DNA of 61,626 nucleotides from DATKCA01 sp035544675 (GTDB taxonomy: Bacteria > Acidobacteriota > Thermoanaerobaculia > Gp7-AA8), in the NCBI GenBank assembly GCA_035544675.1, contig DATKCA010000268.1, forward strand, positions 1 to 61,626, read 5' to 3'. A model generated the notes under the pieces. That model did no database searches. It had not been told where the DNA came from and saw only the letters and a program-made list of their open reading frames with translations. The stretch's first letter is position 1. Each line of letters begins with the position of its first letter. Positions 24,444-33,638 of the stretch are shown here, in pieces. A program made the position numbers and the translations under genes.

Positions 24444-25979
24444 TCAGAACGGCCACGACGCCGGAGGGAGCATTCGTTCCATCTCGCGCCTTCTCAGAAG
24501 CGACGGCGGAGGGCCTGCCTGCTCGAGCGCGCCATGCTGCTCGAAGTACACGTCCGCGATATACGCGCGCTGCAGCCGGAGAAGCGGCTCGGACGCGAGC
24601 CTGGATCCGGTCAGCCCAAGCGCCAGGACCAGCGCCAGCCCGGCCGCGGCCGCAAGCGTCCGCCGGCGCAGAGCGAGGGCCGCCGCGAGCACGACCAGCG
24701 CGAGCGGAATCGCGATCGCCACCGGCCTGGCCATCAGATGAAAAACGTTGGGCGCGATCAGCCCGTCCGCAAGCAGCGGGATCGACAACGTCATCCACGG
24801 GAAGGGAAAGGCGTTTGGAACGAAGGGGAAGACCAGGGCCGTCAGCGCGATGGCAGCGGCCGACCATCCGGAAAGGAGCGACTCCCACACGGCGCCGTCG
24901 CGAAACAGCAGCGGGAAGACGAGGAAGGGCAGACAGGCGGTGAGGTATCGCGGGCCGGCCGCCCATCCGCCGTGCCAGTTCGGATAGGACGCGTAGACGA
25001 CGAAGAGAACCGCCGGAATGGCGAGCATCGTGCGGAACGCGATCGGGGAGAGAGCGCGCCGGGCGTGCACGAGCGCGGGGATGGCCAGAAGAACGACCGG
25101 CGCGAAGACGAGCAGTCCGCGGCCCGGATCGAAGAGCAGGCGGAGAGCGATCGATGGAGAAGGGAACTCCAGTCCAAACAGGCCGCTCCGGCCGAGCTCG
25201 CGGTACTCGGGAAGACGGTCGTAGAGCGGCGAGAGCCGGAACGCGCTTCCGAATGCGAGGTGCTGGTAGACCATCAGCGCGGCGGCGATTGGAGCTGCGC
25301 CGGCGACGAGGCGCAGCAGAGTTCTCCATTCACGCGCGATTGCGAGCGCGACGACGATCACCGCGACCGGCACGGCGGCCGGATATTCGGACGCGACGGC
25401 CACCGCCAGCAACACGCCGGCCGTCCACTCCGTACGCGGGGCTCTTTCCCGCGCGAAGAGCAGTGCCCAGCCGCCGAAGAGCGCCGCCGCCACGACGGCA
25501 TGAGAGAACAGCAGCAGGCCGTATGCGAAAAGCGGAGTGGCGAAGAGGAGCACGAAGACCACGATGGCGATGCGCCGCTCGCCGATGCCGAGCCGGTCCC
25601 CCAGCCGGATGAAGAGGATGGCCAGAAGCAAGAGCGGGATCGTCGCGCCGGCCACGCGCATCGCGTTGGCCGTCATCCGGATCGAACCGGACGAAGGCGG
25701 TCCGGCGAAGGGGCGAGCCGCGACGTATCCGGGGAGGCTGAGGAAGGCCAGGCCCGGAGCTTTGTTCGAGTAGAGACGGCCGTCACGCTCGGCGAGGTCC
25801 TCGAAGCGCGGGCCCAGCAGCGCGGCGGGCCGTGAGACCTCGATCGTCCGCTCTTCGACGATCGCGGCGGCGAGCACCCATCGCGTCAGCTCGTTCGGAG
25901 AAACGAAGTGCGGGTAAACGGGAATCAGGATGAGAGCCAGCAGCGCGTAGGTCAGGACGACGGCGTTCGCCGCTCTCAT
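24444..25979 (-). CDS. Polytopic GT-C-like membrane protein
   Basis: A 511-residue membrane protein. The first periplasmic loop carries SPNELTRWVLAAAIVEERTIEV followed by DLAERDGRLYSNKAPGLAFL, a signature of a widespread uncharacterised group of glycosyltransferase-39-like proteins. About eleven hydrophobic segments follow, with SEYPAAVPV and YPNWHGGWAAGPRYL in later loops (the latter is a typical periplasmic motif of the group). The ATG overlaps the stop of the precorrin-2 dehydrogenase gene (ATGA), an odd functional pair. No catalytic evidence; the family name rests on the loop motifs. Confidence 0.7.
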   Translation of the reverse strand: MRAANAVVLTYALLALILIPVYPHFVSPNELTRWVLAAAIVEERTIEVSRPAALLGPRFEDLAERDGRLYSNKAPGLAFLSLPGYVAARPFAGPPSSGSIRMTANAMRVAGATIPLLLLAILFIRLGDRLGIGERRIAIVVFVLLFATPLFAYGLLLFSHAVVAAALFGGWALLFARERAPRTEWTAGVLLAVAVASEYPAAVPVAVIVVALAIAREWRTLLRLVAGAAPIAAALMVYQHLAFGSAFRLSPLYDRLPEYRELGRSGLFGLEFPSPSIALRLLFDPGRGLLVFAPVVLLAIPALVHARRALSPIAFRTMLAIPAVLFVVYASYPNWHGGWAAGPRYLTACLPFLVFPLLFRDGAVWESLLSGWSAAAIALTALVFPFVPNAFPFPWMTLSIPLLADGLIAPNVFHLMARPVAIAIPLALVVLAAALALRRRTLAAAAGLALVLALGLTGSRLASEPLLRLQRAYIADVYFEQHGALEQAGPPPSLLRRREMERMLPPASWPF

Positions 25980-26665
25980 CCGCCGGCGAGGACCTCGCGC
26001 ACGCGATCGCTGACAGGCACGCCCGCCGTTTCGCAGGCGCGGGCAATCGTTTCGTATGCGTCGCGCCGCCTGCCGGTCCTCAGCAAATCGAGAATCCCCT
26101 CGGCCAGGATGGCGTCGAAGAAGCGCTTGCGATCGAGGTCCGTCGGCAGCACCTTCTTCGCCCCGGTCCGCAGAGTGCCGAGGACCTGGTTGACTTCGTC
26201 GTATTCGGGGCCGACGGTGCGCTGGAGGTCTTCCTTCAGCGTGCGGGCCAGAGCGGGCGACTTTCCGCCGGTGGAAATGGCGATCTGAATCGAGCCGCGC
26301 TCGACGATGGCCGGGACGATGAACTCGCAGAGGTGGGTCACGTCGACGACGTTGACGGGGATCCTGCGCCGGCGGCAGTCGCGGGCGATGCGCCCATTCA
26401 CGCAACGGTCGTCGGTGGAGGCGATGACGACCGAGAAGCCGGCCAGGTCGCTCTCCTGGTAGGACTTGCGCCGCAGAGCAAGCACGCCGTCCCGGGCCCA
26501 CCCCTCGATCTCACCGGTGAACTCAGGCGAGACGATCGTGACCCGGGCACCGTACTTGAGCATCGTCTCGGCCTTGCGGGCGCAGACGTTTCCACCGCCG
26601 ATGATCAGCACGTCGCGCCCCTCGATGTCGAGGTAAATCGGGTAGTAGGGGTATTTCTTCTTCAC
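25976..26665 (-). CDS. Precorrin-2 dehydrogenase / sirohydrochlorin ferrochelatase (CysG N-terminal/Met8-like)
   Basis: A 229-residue enzyme that oxidises precorrin-2 with NAD+ and may insert iron to give siroheme. It starts YYPIYLDIEGRDVLIIGGGNVCARK (Rossmann NAD site GGGNV), then ARVTIVSPEF, VVIASTDD, NVVDVTHLCEFIVPAIVERG, IAISTGGKSPALARTLKEDL and a C-terminal helical domain. The start is a GTG with a GAAGG sequence upstream. No uroporphyrinogen methyltransferase domain is fused, and no hemA or nir/cys genes adjoin it. The GT-C-like gene overlaps its stop. Confidence 0.9.
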   Translation of the reverse strand: MKKKYPYYPIYLDIEGRDVLIIGGGNVCARKAETMLKYGARVTIVSPEFTGEIEGWARDGVLALRRKSYQESDLAGFSVVIASTDDRCVNGRIARDCRRRRIPVNVVDVTHLCEFIVPAIVERGSIQIAISTGGKSPALARTLKEDLQRTVGPEYDEVNQVLGTLRTGAKKVLPTDLDRKRFFDAILAEGILDLLRTGRRRDAYETIARACETAGVPVSDRVREVLAGG

Positions 26666-26708
26666 AATTCTGCCTTCGTGAATCCCTGGGATCGACGATC
26701 CAGGAATC
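26666..26708. terminator. Hairpin between glyA and the precorrin-2 dehydrogenase gene
   Basis: A near-perfect stem (CCTGG, one bulged base, ATCG, paired with CGATCCAGG) sits in the 43-base gap after the glyA stop. No U-tract follows. It may attenuate glyA readthrough. Confidence 0.4.
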
Positions 26709-27989
<1,281 letters not shown>

Positions 27990-28024
27990 CTCTCGTTCTC
28001 CGGCGCGGATATTACATTGATAAT

Positions 28025-28111
28025 CGGCAACCGGTAACCGGCAACCGGCAACCGCAAAACACTCGCGCGGTGACCGGTTTCCGGTTTCCGGTTGTCGGTT
28101 ACCGGTTGTCG
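28025..28111. repeat. CCGGTTT/CCGGCAA heptamer inverted repeat in a divergent promoter region
   Basis: Arms 28025-28054 and 28082-28111 pair at 27 of 30 positions (two of the three mismatches would be G-U in RNA) around a 27-base loop. It lies between glyA and the divergent YfhO-like gene, so it is transcribed as the 5' leader of the latter or sits between the two promoters. Confidence 0.8.
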
Positions 28112-28114
28112 TTC

Positions 28115-29968
28115 ATGCAGACGCGAAAAGCCCTCGCCCTCGCCGTTCTCGCCGCCCTGGCCGCGCTGGCCGCGCTCGCGGCGTGGCACGGCTTCTTCTT
28201 CTACCGCGACAACTTCAGCACGCACTTTCCCATCAAGAGCATCGCCGCGGACATCTACCGCGCCGCCGAGATCCCGCTCTGGAATTTCTTCGACGGCGGC
28301 GGGCAGCCCCTGGGTGGAAATCCGAACACGCTGACGTTCTATCCGGACAACGTCCTCTACCTCTTCCTTCCCGCGCACGTCGCGTTCAACCTTCACTTTC
28401 TCCTGCACCTGGGCCTGGCCTATGCGGTGATGCGGGCTCTGACGCGTTCGCATTTCGGCGCCGCGCTCTACACGCTGAGCGGACTGGCGGTGTCGGCGAC
28501 CGCTTTCTACAACCTCATCGTGGCCATCCCGGCGATCCCGCTGGCATTCCTGGCCATCGACCGCCGCCGCCCGCTCCTTCTGGGCGCGGCGTTCGGCCTG
28601 CTGGCGCTGGCGGGCGAGCCGGTCACCATCGCGGCGTCGGTTCTGGCGGTGGCGATTCTCGCTGTCGGCCGGATGTCTCTGAGGGAGCTCACGGCCGCGG
28701 GCGCCCTGGCGGCGCTGATCGCCTCGCCGCAACTCATCGCCTACGCCGACATCGCGGGCGAAGTGGAGCGGGCGGCGGGGATGTCCGCGCGGACGGTGCT
28801 CAACGCGTCGCTGCATCCGATCCGCATCGCCGAGATCGCGCTCGGGCCGGTCATCGGCGTGCTGAATGAGCCGGGAGGAGAGCATCGCGCGCGGCTCTTC
28901 TCCACGATTTTTCTGGGACTCATCACCATCCCGGCGCTCGTTCGGCGATCGCGGTTCACGGTGATTGCCGCCGTGATGCTGTTCTTCGCCCTGGGGCGAT
29001 ACAACCCGATCGTGGCTGCCGCGGTCGAGGCCATGCCTCTGATCCGCATCGTTCGATTTCCGGAGAAGTTCGTGATGCCGATGATCGCGGCCCTGGTCGT
29101 GCTGGCCGCCGGCTTCTACAGAACGGCCCGATGGAAGCAGGCCTGGGTCGTCATCACGTTCGTGCCGCTCGTATGGACGGCGTGGCGCGCGCTGCCCGTC
29201 GACTGGTATGCGCCGTACGAGCTCGCGCCGGTCACTTCCCGCCGCATCCGCGGCGAGAGCGTGGTCAGGGCAGGCGTCCTGCCCGCCCGCGCCGAATACA
29301 GGCTTCGCGCGCGCGCGCTCGAGCCGCTGTTCGGGGCCACGGCCGGCGTGCGCTACGCACTCACGCCGTCGCCGGACGGGATGCACTCGCTGCGCAGCCG
29401 GATGGTGGTGGAGCGATACGCGGTGGTGGGTGAGGGCATCCGCGCGAAGTACCTGCGCATGGCCGGCTGCGACGTCCCGCGCGCCCTCGCACCAGCGTAC
29501 TTTCCACGGCGGCTGGCCAGCGCGAGCACGATTTACGAGGAGGCGGCCGTCGTCGAGAGCCCCCGTTTCGATGAACGGACCGATGCCGTGATCCCCGGGC
29601 CGCTCTTCGAGCCGGCTCCGGCCCGTGTCATCCGTTACGCGGAACGCGGACAGACCATCGAAGTCGCGGTGGAGGCGAGCGGGCCGGCGCTCCTCGTCGT
29701 GAACCAGACTTACTTTTCAGCGTGGCGCGCCAACGGCGGCACCCTGGCGACGCTTCCGGTCAACATCGATCGCCTCGGCGTCGTCGTGCCGGGCGGGCGG
29801 ACGAACGTCGTGCTGCGTTTCGGCGGCAATCGACTGGCCGTGGCCGCGGCGTGGCTCGTCTCGACAGTGGCACTTCTACTGATCGCGGGCTCGCAGCTGG
29901 TCGAGAAACTCCACCGCCGCGCCGGCCAGGTAGAGCGACCCGCCGACGAAGACCGGCCCCGGGGCTGA
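28115..29968 (+). CDS. YfhO-like polytopic membrane protein (short form)
   Basis: A 617-residue membrane protein resembling the YfhO protein at 21.2-23.6 kb but shorter. After the first helix it has FYRDNFSTHFPIKSI and IPLWNFFDGGGQPLGGNP (compare the FPFWNRYFHAGQPIAANP of the longer protein), then hydrophobic segments, RIVRFPEKFVMP, and a C-terminal periplasmic domain with a last membrane helix near the end. I start at ATG 28115. An upstream GTG at 28070 would add residues translated from the heptamer array. Its last 93 bases overlap the end of folC on the other strand. A GT-C-type transferase is the best guess. Confidence 0.75.
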   Translation: MQTRKALALAVLAALAALAALAAWHGFFFYRDNFSTHFPIKSIAADIYRAAEIPLWNFFDGGGQPLGGNPNTLTFYPDNVLYLFLPAHVAFNLHFLLHLGLAYAVMRALTRSHFGAALYTLSGLAVSATAFYNLIVAIPAIPLAFLAIDRRRPLLLGAAFGLLALAGEPVTIAASVLAVAILAVGRMSLRELTAAGALAALIASPQLIAYADIAGEVERAAGMSARTVLNASLHPIRIAEIALGPVIGVLNEPGGEHRARLFSTIFLGLITIPALVRRSRFTVIAAVMLFFALGRYNPIVAAAVEAMPLIRIVRFPEKFVMPMIAALVVLAAGFYRTARWKQAWVVITFVPLVWTAWRALPVDWYAPYELAPVTSRRIRGESVVRAGVLPARAEYRLRARALEPLFGATAGVRYALTPSPDGMHSLRSRMVVERYAVVGEGIRAKYLRMAGCDVPRALAPAYFPRRLASASTIYEEAAVVESPRFDERTDAVIPGPLFEPAPARVIRYAERGQTIEVAVEASGPALLVVNQTYFSAWRANGGTLATLPVNIDRLGVVVPGGRTNVVLRFGGNRLAVAAAWLVSTVALLLIAGSQLVEKLHRRAGQVERPADEDRPRG

Positions 29969-31090
29969 ACGGAGCGCGCGTTTGATGGCCGCCCGCGGAT
30001 CGGGGATGGCTTCTGCCGTGATGCCGGTCTCTCGTGCCATCGCTGCCAGCGACGCCGCCGCCTCCGAGCGCGGCGGATACGGCTCGGTGGCAATCACGTG
30101 CTCGAACAGCGGGAAGAGCACGGCCGCGACCTCGCGGATGTTCTTGTCGCTCATGATCCCGAAGACCAGAGTGCGCGGCTTCGCGATGGCCTTCTCGATG
30201 AAGGGCGCGATGACGCGCGCGGCGTGCGTGTTGTGGCAGCCATCCACCCACACTTCCTTTCCCCGGACCATCATCCGCTCCAGCCGGCCGCGCCACTGCG
30301 TCCGCGCGATTCCGATCTCGATGGCGTCATCGGTAATCCGGGGCAGGCGTTTCCTGAGAGCTGCGGCCGCCTCCGCCGCGAGCGCGGCGTTCATGCGCTG
30401 GAAGTCGCCGGCGAGCGGGGAGCTGTGTTCCGTCCGGACGAGGCGGAGCCGTCCGCCGAACTTTGCGGCGCGACGGCGCAGGACGTCGATCACGTCCGGA
30501 TCGGTGTTCGATGTCAGGGCCAACGCGCCGCGATGGATGACGCCCGCTTTCTCTGCCGCGATCTTTCTGATGGTGTTGCCGAGGTACTCGGTGTGGTCGA
30601 CGCCGATGGGGGTGATGAGGGCGCCGATCGGTCGCACCACGTTCGTCGCGTCCAGCCGCCCGCCCATCCCCACCTCCAGCACGACGATCTCGCACCGCGC
30701 GCGCGCGAAGGCGATGAACGCGATCAGCGTCAGCGCCTCGAAGTACGTCGGCGCGATGCCCACCTCGCCGGCAGCCTCGTGCAGGCGGACGATGCACTCG
30801 TCCAGAAGCTCCTGATCGATCGGGCTTCCGCCGATCGTCCAGCGCTCGTGGAGGTCGACCAGATGTGGCGACGTGTAGAGACCGGTCCGATAGCCGGAGG
30901 CGTCGAGGATCGAGGTGAGTGCCGCACAGGTCGAGCCTTTGCCGTTCGTTCCGGCCACGATGATGGAGGGATACGCGCGATGAGGATTGCCGAGCGCGCG
31001 AAGGAGAATCCGCATCCGCGCCAGCCCCGGGCGGATGCCGCTGCCCTGCAGCGAGTCGAGCCAGACCAGGGCCGGTGTCTGGCGGCTCAG
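29876..31090 (-). CDS. folC: Folylpolyglutamate synthase / dihydrofolate synthase
   Basis: A protein of about 404 residues that adds glutamates to folates (and may form dihydrofolate). It has LVWLDSLQGSGIRPGLARM, the P-loop IVAGTNGKGST, TSPHLVDLHERW, LEVGMGGRLDATN, the substrate motif GVDHTEYLGNTIRKIAAEKAG, and WVDGCHNTHAA. Alignment to the family places the start at the end of accD, but the only codon there is CTG (CTGA overlap with the accD stop). The first ATG (in LARMRILL) would cut the conserved N-terminus. It is the last gene of a five-gene minus-strand group. Confidence 0.93.
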   Translation of the reverse strand: MSRQTPALVWLDSLQGSGIRPGLARMRILLRALGNPHRAYPSIIVAGTNGKGSTCAALTSILDASGYRTGLYTSPHLVDLHERWTIGGSPIDQELLDECIVRLHEAAGEVGIAPTYFEALTLIAFIAFARARCEIVVLEVGMGGRLDATNVVRPIGALITPIGVDHTEYLGNTIRKIAAEKAGVIHRGALALTSNTDPDVIDVLRRRAAKFGGRLRLVRTEHSSPLAGDFQRMNAALAAEAAAALRKRLPRITDDAIEIGIARTQWRGRLERMMVRGKEVWVDGCHNTHAARVIAPFIEKAIAKPRTLVFGIMSDKNIREVAAVLFPLFEHVIATEPYPPRSEAAASLAAMARETGITAEAIPDPRAAIKRALRSAPGPVFVGGSLYLAGAAVEFLDQLRARDQ

Positions 31091-31929
31091 GATTTGAAGA
31101 ATCTCAGGAAGCGGCCAATGGTCGGCTTCATCTCGGAGCGCGGGGTGATGAGGTCCACCATCCCATGCTCGACGAGAAACTCGGAACGCTGAAAGCCCTC
31201 CGGCAGCGTCTGCCGGATCGTCTGCTCGATGACGCGCGGGCCGGCAAACCCGATCAGCGCTTTCGGCTCCGCGAGGTTGAGATCGCCGAGCATCGCGTAC
31301 GACGCGGTCACGCCGCCCGTGGTCGGGTCGGTCAGCACGGAGATGTAGGGGAGGCCCGCTTCGGCGAGCCGGGACAGGGCCGCTGAGATCTTGGCCATCT
31401 GCATCAGCGAGAGGATGCCCTCCTGCATGCGCGCCCCGCCGGAGCAGGAGACGATGATCAGCGGTTCCTTCCTGTCGAGGCAGCGCTCGATGGCCGTGGT
31501 GATCTTCTCGCCGACGACCGAGCCCATCGATCCGCCCATGAACGCGTACTCCATCGCGCACACCACCACGCTCAGCCCTGCCAGCTTCCCTTCGGCGCAG
31601 AGGACGGCGTCGCCCGGGCCGACACGCTGCTGATACACCTTCAGCCGGTCGCGATAGCGCTTGGTGTCACGGAACTCCAGCGGGTCGCCCGAGCGGATGT
31701 CGGTCGCGAACTCTTTGTACTTGTTGTCGTCGAAGAGCGTCTCGAACCGCTCCCGGGCGGTCAGACGGAAGTGATAGTTGCACTTCGGGCAGACGTTGAA
31801 GTTGGCCTCGACTTCCTTCTTGTAGACGACTTCCTTGCACTCGTCGCACTTGACCCAGAGCCCTTCCGGGATCGTCGTCTGCTTCTCGACGGCTTCCTTC
31901 GGCTTCTTTTCCTTCCGGAACCAGGCCAT
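31087..31929 (-). CDS. accD: Acetyl-CoA carboxylase carboxyltransferase beta subunit
   Basis: A 280-residue subunit that, with AccA, moves the carboxyl group from biotin to acetyl-CoA in the first step of fatty acid synthesis. It has the N-terminal zinc ribbon (LWVKCDECKEVVY and NFNVCPKCNYHFR), then the crotonase-like core with IVSCSGGARMQEG, LPYISVLTDPTTGGVTAS, and LIGFAGPRVIEQTI. Length is standard. folC follows with an overlapping start, a common accD-folC pairing in bacteria. accA is not in the window. Confidence 0.97.
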   Translation of the reverse strand: MAWFRKEKKPKEAVEKQTTIPEGLWVKCDECKEVVYKKEVEANFNVCPKCNYHFRLTARERFETLFDDNKYKEFATDIRSGDPLEFRDTKRYRDRLKVYQQRVGPGDAVLCAEGKLAGLSVVVCAMEYAFMGGSMGSVVGEKITTAIERCLDRKEPLIIVSCSGGARMQEGILSLMQMAKISAALSRLAEAGLPYISVLTDPTTGGVTASYAMLGDLNLAEPKALIGFAGPRVIEQTIRQTLPEGFQRSEFLVEHGMVDLITPRSEMKPTIGRFLRFFKS

Positions 31930-31938
31930 CGGCGGACT

Positions 31939-33198
31939 CTACTCACTCGCTGCGGCAGAGGCAACAACGAGACAGGACAGCGTGGTGAGGAGGACGCGCT
32001 CGGCGGAAGCCCTGATCCACCACAGCGGCTCCGGCTCGTGCAGATAGAAGAAAACGGTATAGCCGAGTGACAGCGCGGCGACGATCAGAGGCAGCGCGGC
32101 GCGCCGGAATGAGCGGCCGAATGCCAGCGGCCCGAGCGCTGCGATCCAGGGCAGATACATGACGCGGTAGCTCGCCTGCCACCCGCCCATGTAGAGAACG
32201 TGTCCCAGTCTGTCGAAGAGGAGCGGCTTCTCCGCGCGCGCGTAGCTGTCGAGGAGGCCGTGATGACGCGCGAAGAGAATCCACGACCCGATCAGGATCA
32301 CCGCGGGCAGCGCGGCGGCGACGGCGCGGCGGTTGACGAACAGGAGCGCGATGACGATGGCCACGACGAACGCACTCCCCTCGACTTTCGTGAAGGCCGC
32401 CCCGGCCAGCGCGACCGAGGCGATGATCGTGGCCTCGCGCCCCGCGCCGAAGGTGAGCGCGGAGAGCGCGATCACTTCGAACATGAGCAGCATCGGGTCG
32501 GCCCCTCCGGCCGCCCGGCCGGCTGTGAACCCGAACGTGAGCAGTGCCGCGAGCAGCGCCGCGTACGCCGTCGCCTTCTCTGCGCCGAGCCGCGGCGCGG
32601 CGAGCGAGCGGAACGCCAGCACCGCCGCCATCAGATAGAGCGGCGCGAGCAGGACGGCGCCCCACCAGGAGAACCGCCCCGTCATCACCGAGCTCCACAC
32701 CAGAGCGAGCGGCTGCAGCGGCGGATAGTCGGGGTGCATGAGGTAGTAGTGAGGGAACCGGAGGAACTCGACGTCGATGGCCCGGGCCTCGAAGAAGTGA
32801 ATGGCCTTCGGCCCCCAGAAGTAGAGAAGGTCGCCGCAGGTCATTCGGGCGCCCGCCGCGCCGTAGACGGCCAGCGCGAAGATGAGCAGGAGCCACGTGG
32901 AGCGCCGCCATTCCTGGCGGCGATCTCGGTCCGCTGCGCCGCCAGGAATGGCGGCGCCCCACCGAGGCCGTGCCCACCGGAGCAGTGCCCACAGCAGCAT
33001 TCCGGCTGCCGGAATCAGCAGACTGGCTCGCGACCATTTCAATCCAAGCACTGACATCGCGAACATGAGCGTTCCGGCGATGACGGTTCCTCCCGCGAAG
33101 GCGACCGCGATTCGTCCCGGCAGATCGAATGAGCGCGCCAGTGGCAGACCGAATGCCACCAGGAGAAGGCTTGCGGCGACCCACAGGAGCTCGTTCAA
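31939..33198 (-). CDS. Polytopic GT-C-like membrane protein
   Basis: A 419-residue membrane protein starting at TTG, whose A overlaps the upstream stop (TTGA). About ten hydrophobic segments are visible. The first large loop carries ARMTCGDLLYFWGPKAIHFFEARAIDVEFL and the second HPDYPPLQPLALVWSSVM, as in GT39-like enzymes that bind lipid-phosphate sugars (Asp in GD and the PDYPP motif). A loop near residues 85-105 (GAAIPGGAADRDRRQEWRRS) is encoded by a palindromic element. It is co-translated with the small anchored protein upstream. Substrate unknown. Confidence 0.7.
   Translation of the reverse strand: MNELLWVAASLLLVAFGLPLARSFDLPGRIAVAFAGGTVIAGTLMFAMSVLGLKWSRASLLIPAAGMLLWALLRWARPRWGAAIPGGAADRDRRQEWRRSTWLLLIFALAVYGAAGARMTCGDLLYFWGPKAIHFFEARAIDVEFLRFPHYYLMHPDYPPLQPLALVWSSVMTGRFSWWGAVLLAPLYLMAAVLAFRSLAAPRLGAEKATAYAALLAALLTFGFTAGRAAGGADPMLLMFEVIALSALTFGAGREATIIASVALAGAAFTKVEGSAFVVAIVIALLFVNRRAVAAALPAVILIGSWILFARHHGLLDSYARAEKPLLFDRLGHVLYMGGWQASYRVMYLPWIAALGPLAFGRSFRRAALPLIVAALSLGYTVFFYLHEPEPLWWIRASAERVLLTTLSCLVVASAAASE
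32902..32957. repeat. Perfect 21-bp inverted repeat inside a membrane-protein gene
   Basis: Arms 32902-32922 and 32937-32957 are exact complements with a 14-base loop. Each arm contains the smaller palindrome CGCCGCCA-N4-TGGCGGCG. The same core occurs at 57683-57702 between two convergent genes. The element keeps the reading frame. Confidence 0.85.
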
Positions 33199-33638
33199 CG
33201 GCGAGCCTTGTAGAGGTAGCCGGTGGGAAATCCGGCCACCACGGAATAGGCGGGATGATCGAACGGCTCGCGGACGGCGATCACGTACTCGACCACTTCA
33301 GCGGCGGAGAGGTCCTCCCCCGCGGCGAAGGGAGGCAGCACCTGGTGGTTCGGCAGGAGACCGACGGCGCTGAGATAGTTGATGCCGTCGTACTGATGTT
33401 TCCCGTCCACCGGCTCGAAGCACGTGACCTGCGCGCCGGGCGGGATCAGGGGCGCGACCTCGCGCGCGAGAAGGATGACGTCGCGGGCCTCGTGATCGAT
33501 GATGTCGACGTGCTCGACGATCGTCCGCGGCTTCTCGAAGTACGGGCCGCGGCGGACGTAGTAGCGGTGCAGCAGCGCGATGCAGAGCGCGAGTGTGGCT
33601 GCGCCGGCCACGATCTGCCGCAGCGCGTCCCGGCTCAT
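33195..33638 (-). CDS. Small membrane-anchored protein of unknown function
   Basis: A 147-residue protein with one N-terminal hydrophobic helix (residues about 7-27) and a soluble part that probably lies outside the membrane. That part has a conserved-looking core (HEARDVILLAREVAPLIPPG, TCFEPVDGKHQYDGINYL). It shares an A with the stop of the upstream GAPDH-like gene (TGATG) and overlaps the downstream GT-C-like gene by four bases, so it likely works with the latter, perhaps as the detached C-terminal domain of a membrane transferase. I do not recognise a named family. Confidence 0.65.
   Translation of the reverse strand: MSRDALRQIVAGAATLALCIALLHRYYVRRGPYFEKPRTIVEHVDIIDHEARDVILLAREVAPLIPPGAQVTCFEPVDGKHQYDGINYLSAVGLLPNHQVLPPFAAGEDLSAAEVVEYVIAVREPFDHPAYSVVAGFPTGYLYKARR

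Noticed and set aside
24444..26501. A single 685-residue protein covering the GT-C-like and precorrin-2 dehydrogenase region
   Set aside because: Its first 170 residues are an out-of-frame Arg/Pro-rich reading of the dehydrogenase gene; the membrane protein starts at the ATG overlapping that gene's stop.
28070..28114. Earlier GTG start for the YfhO-like protein
   Set aside because: The extra residues are the translated CCGGTTT repeat; the ATG at 28115 gives a normal membrane-helix N-terminus.
31130..31561. FolC N-terminal extension overlapping accD
   Set aside because: It has no relation to the FolC family and is an out-of-frame reading of accD.
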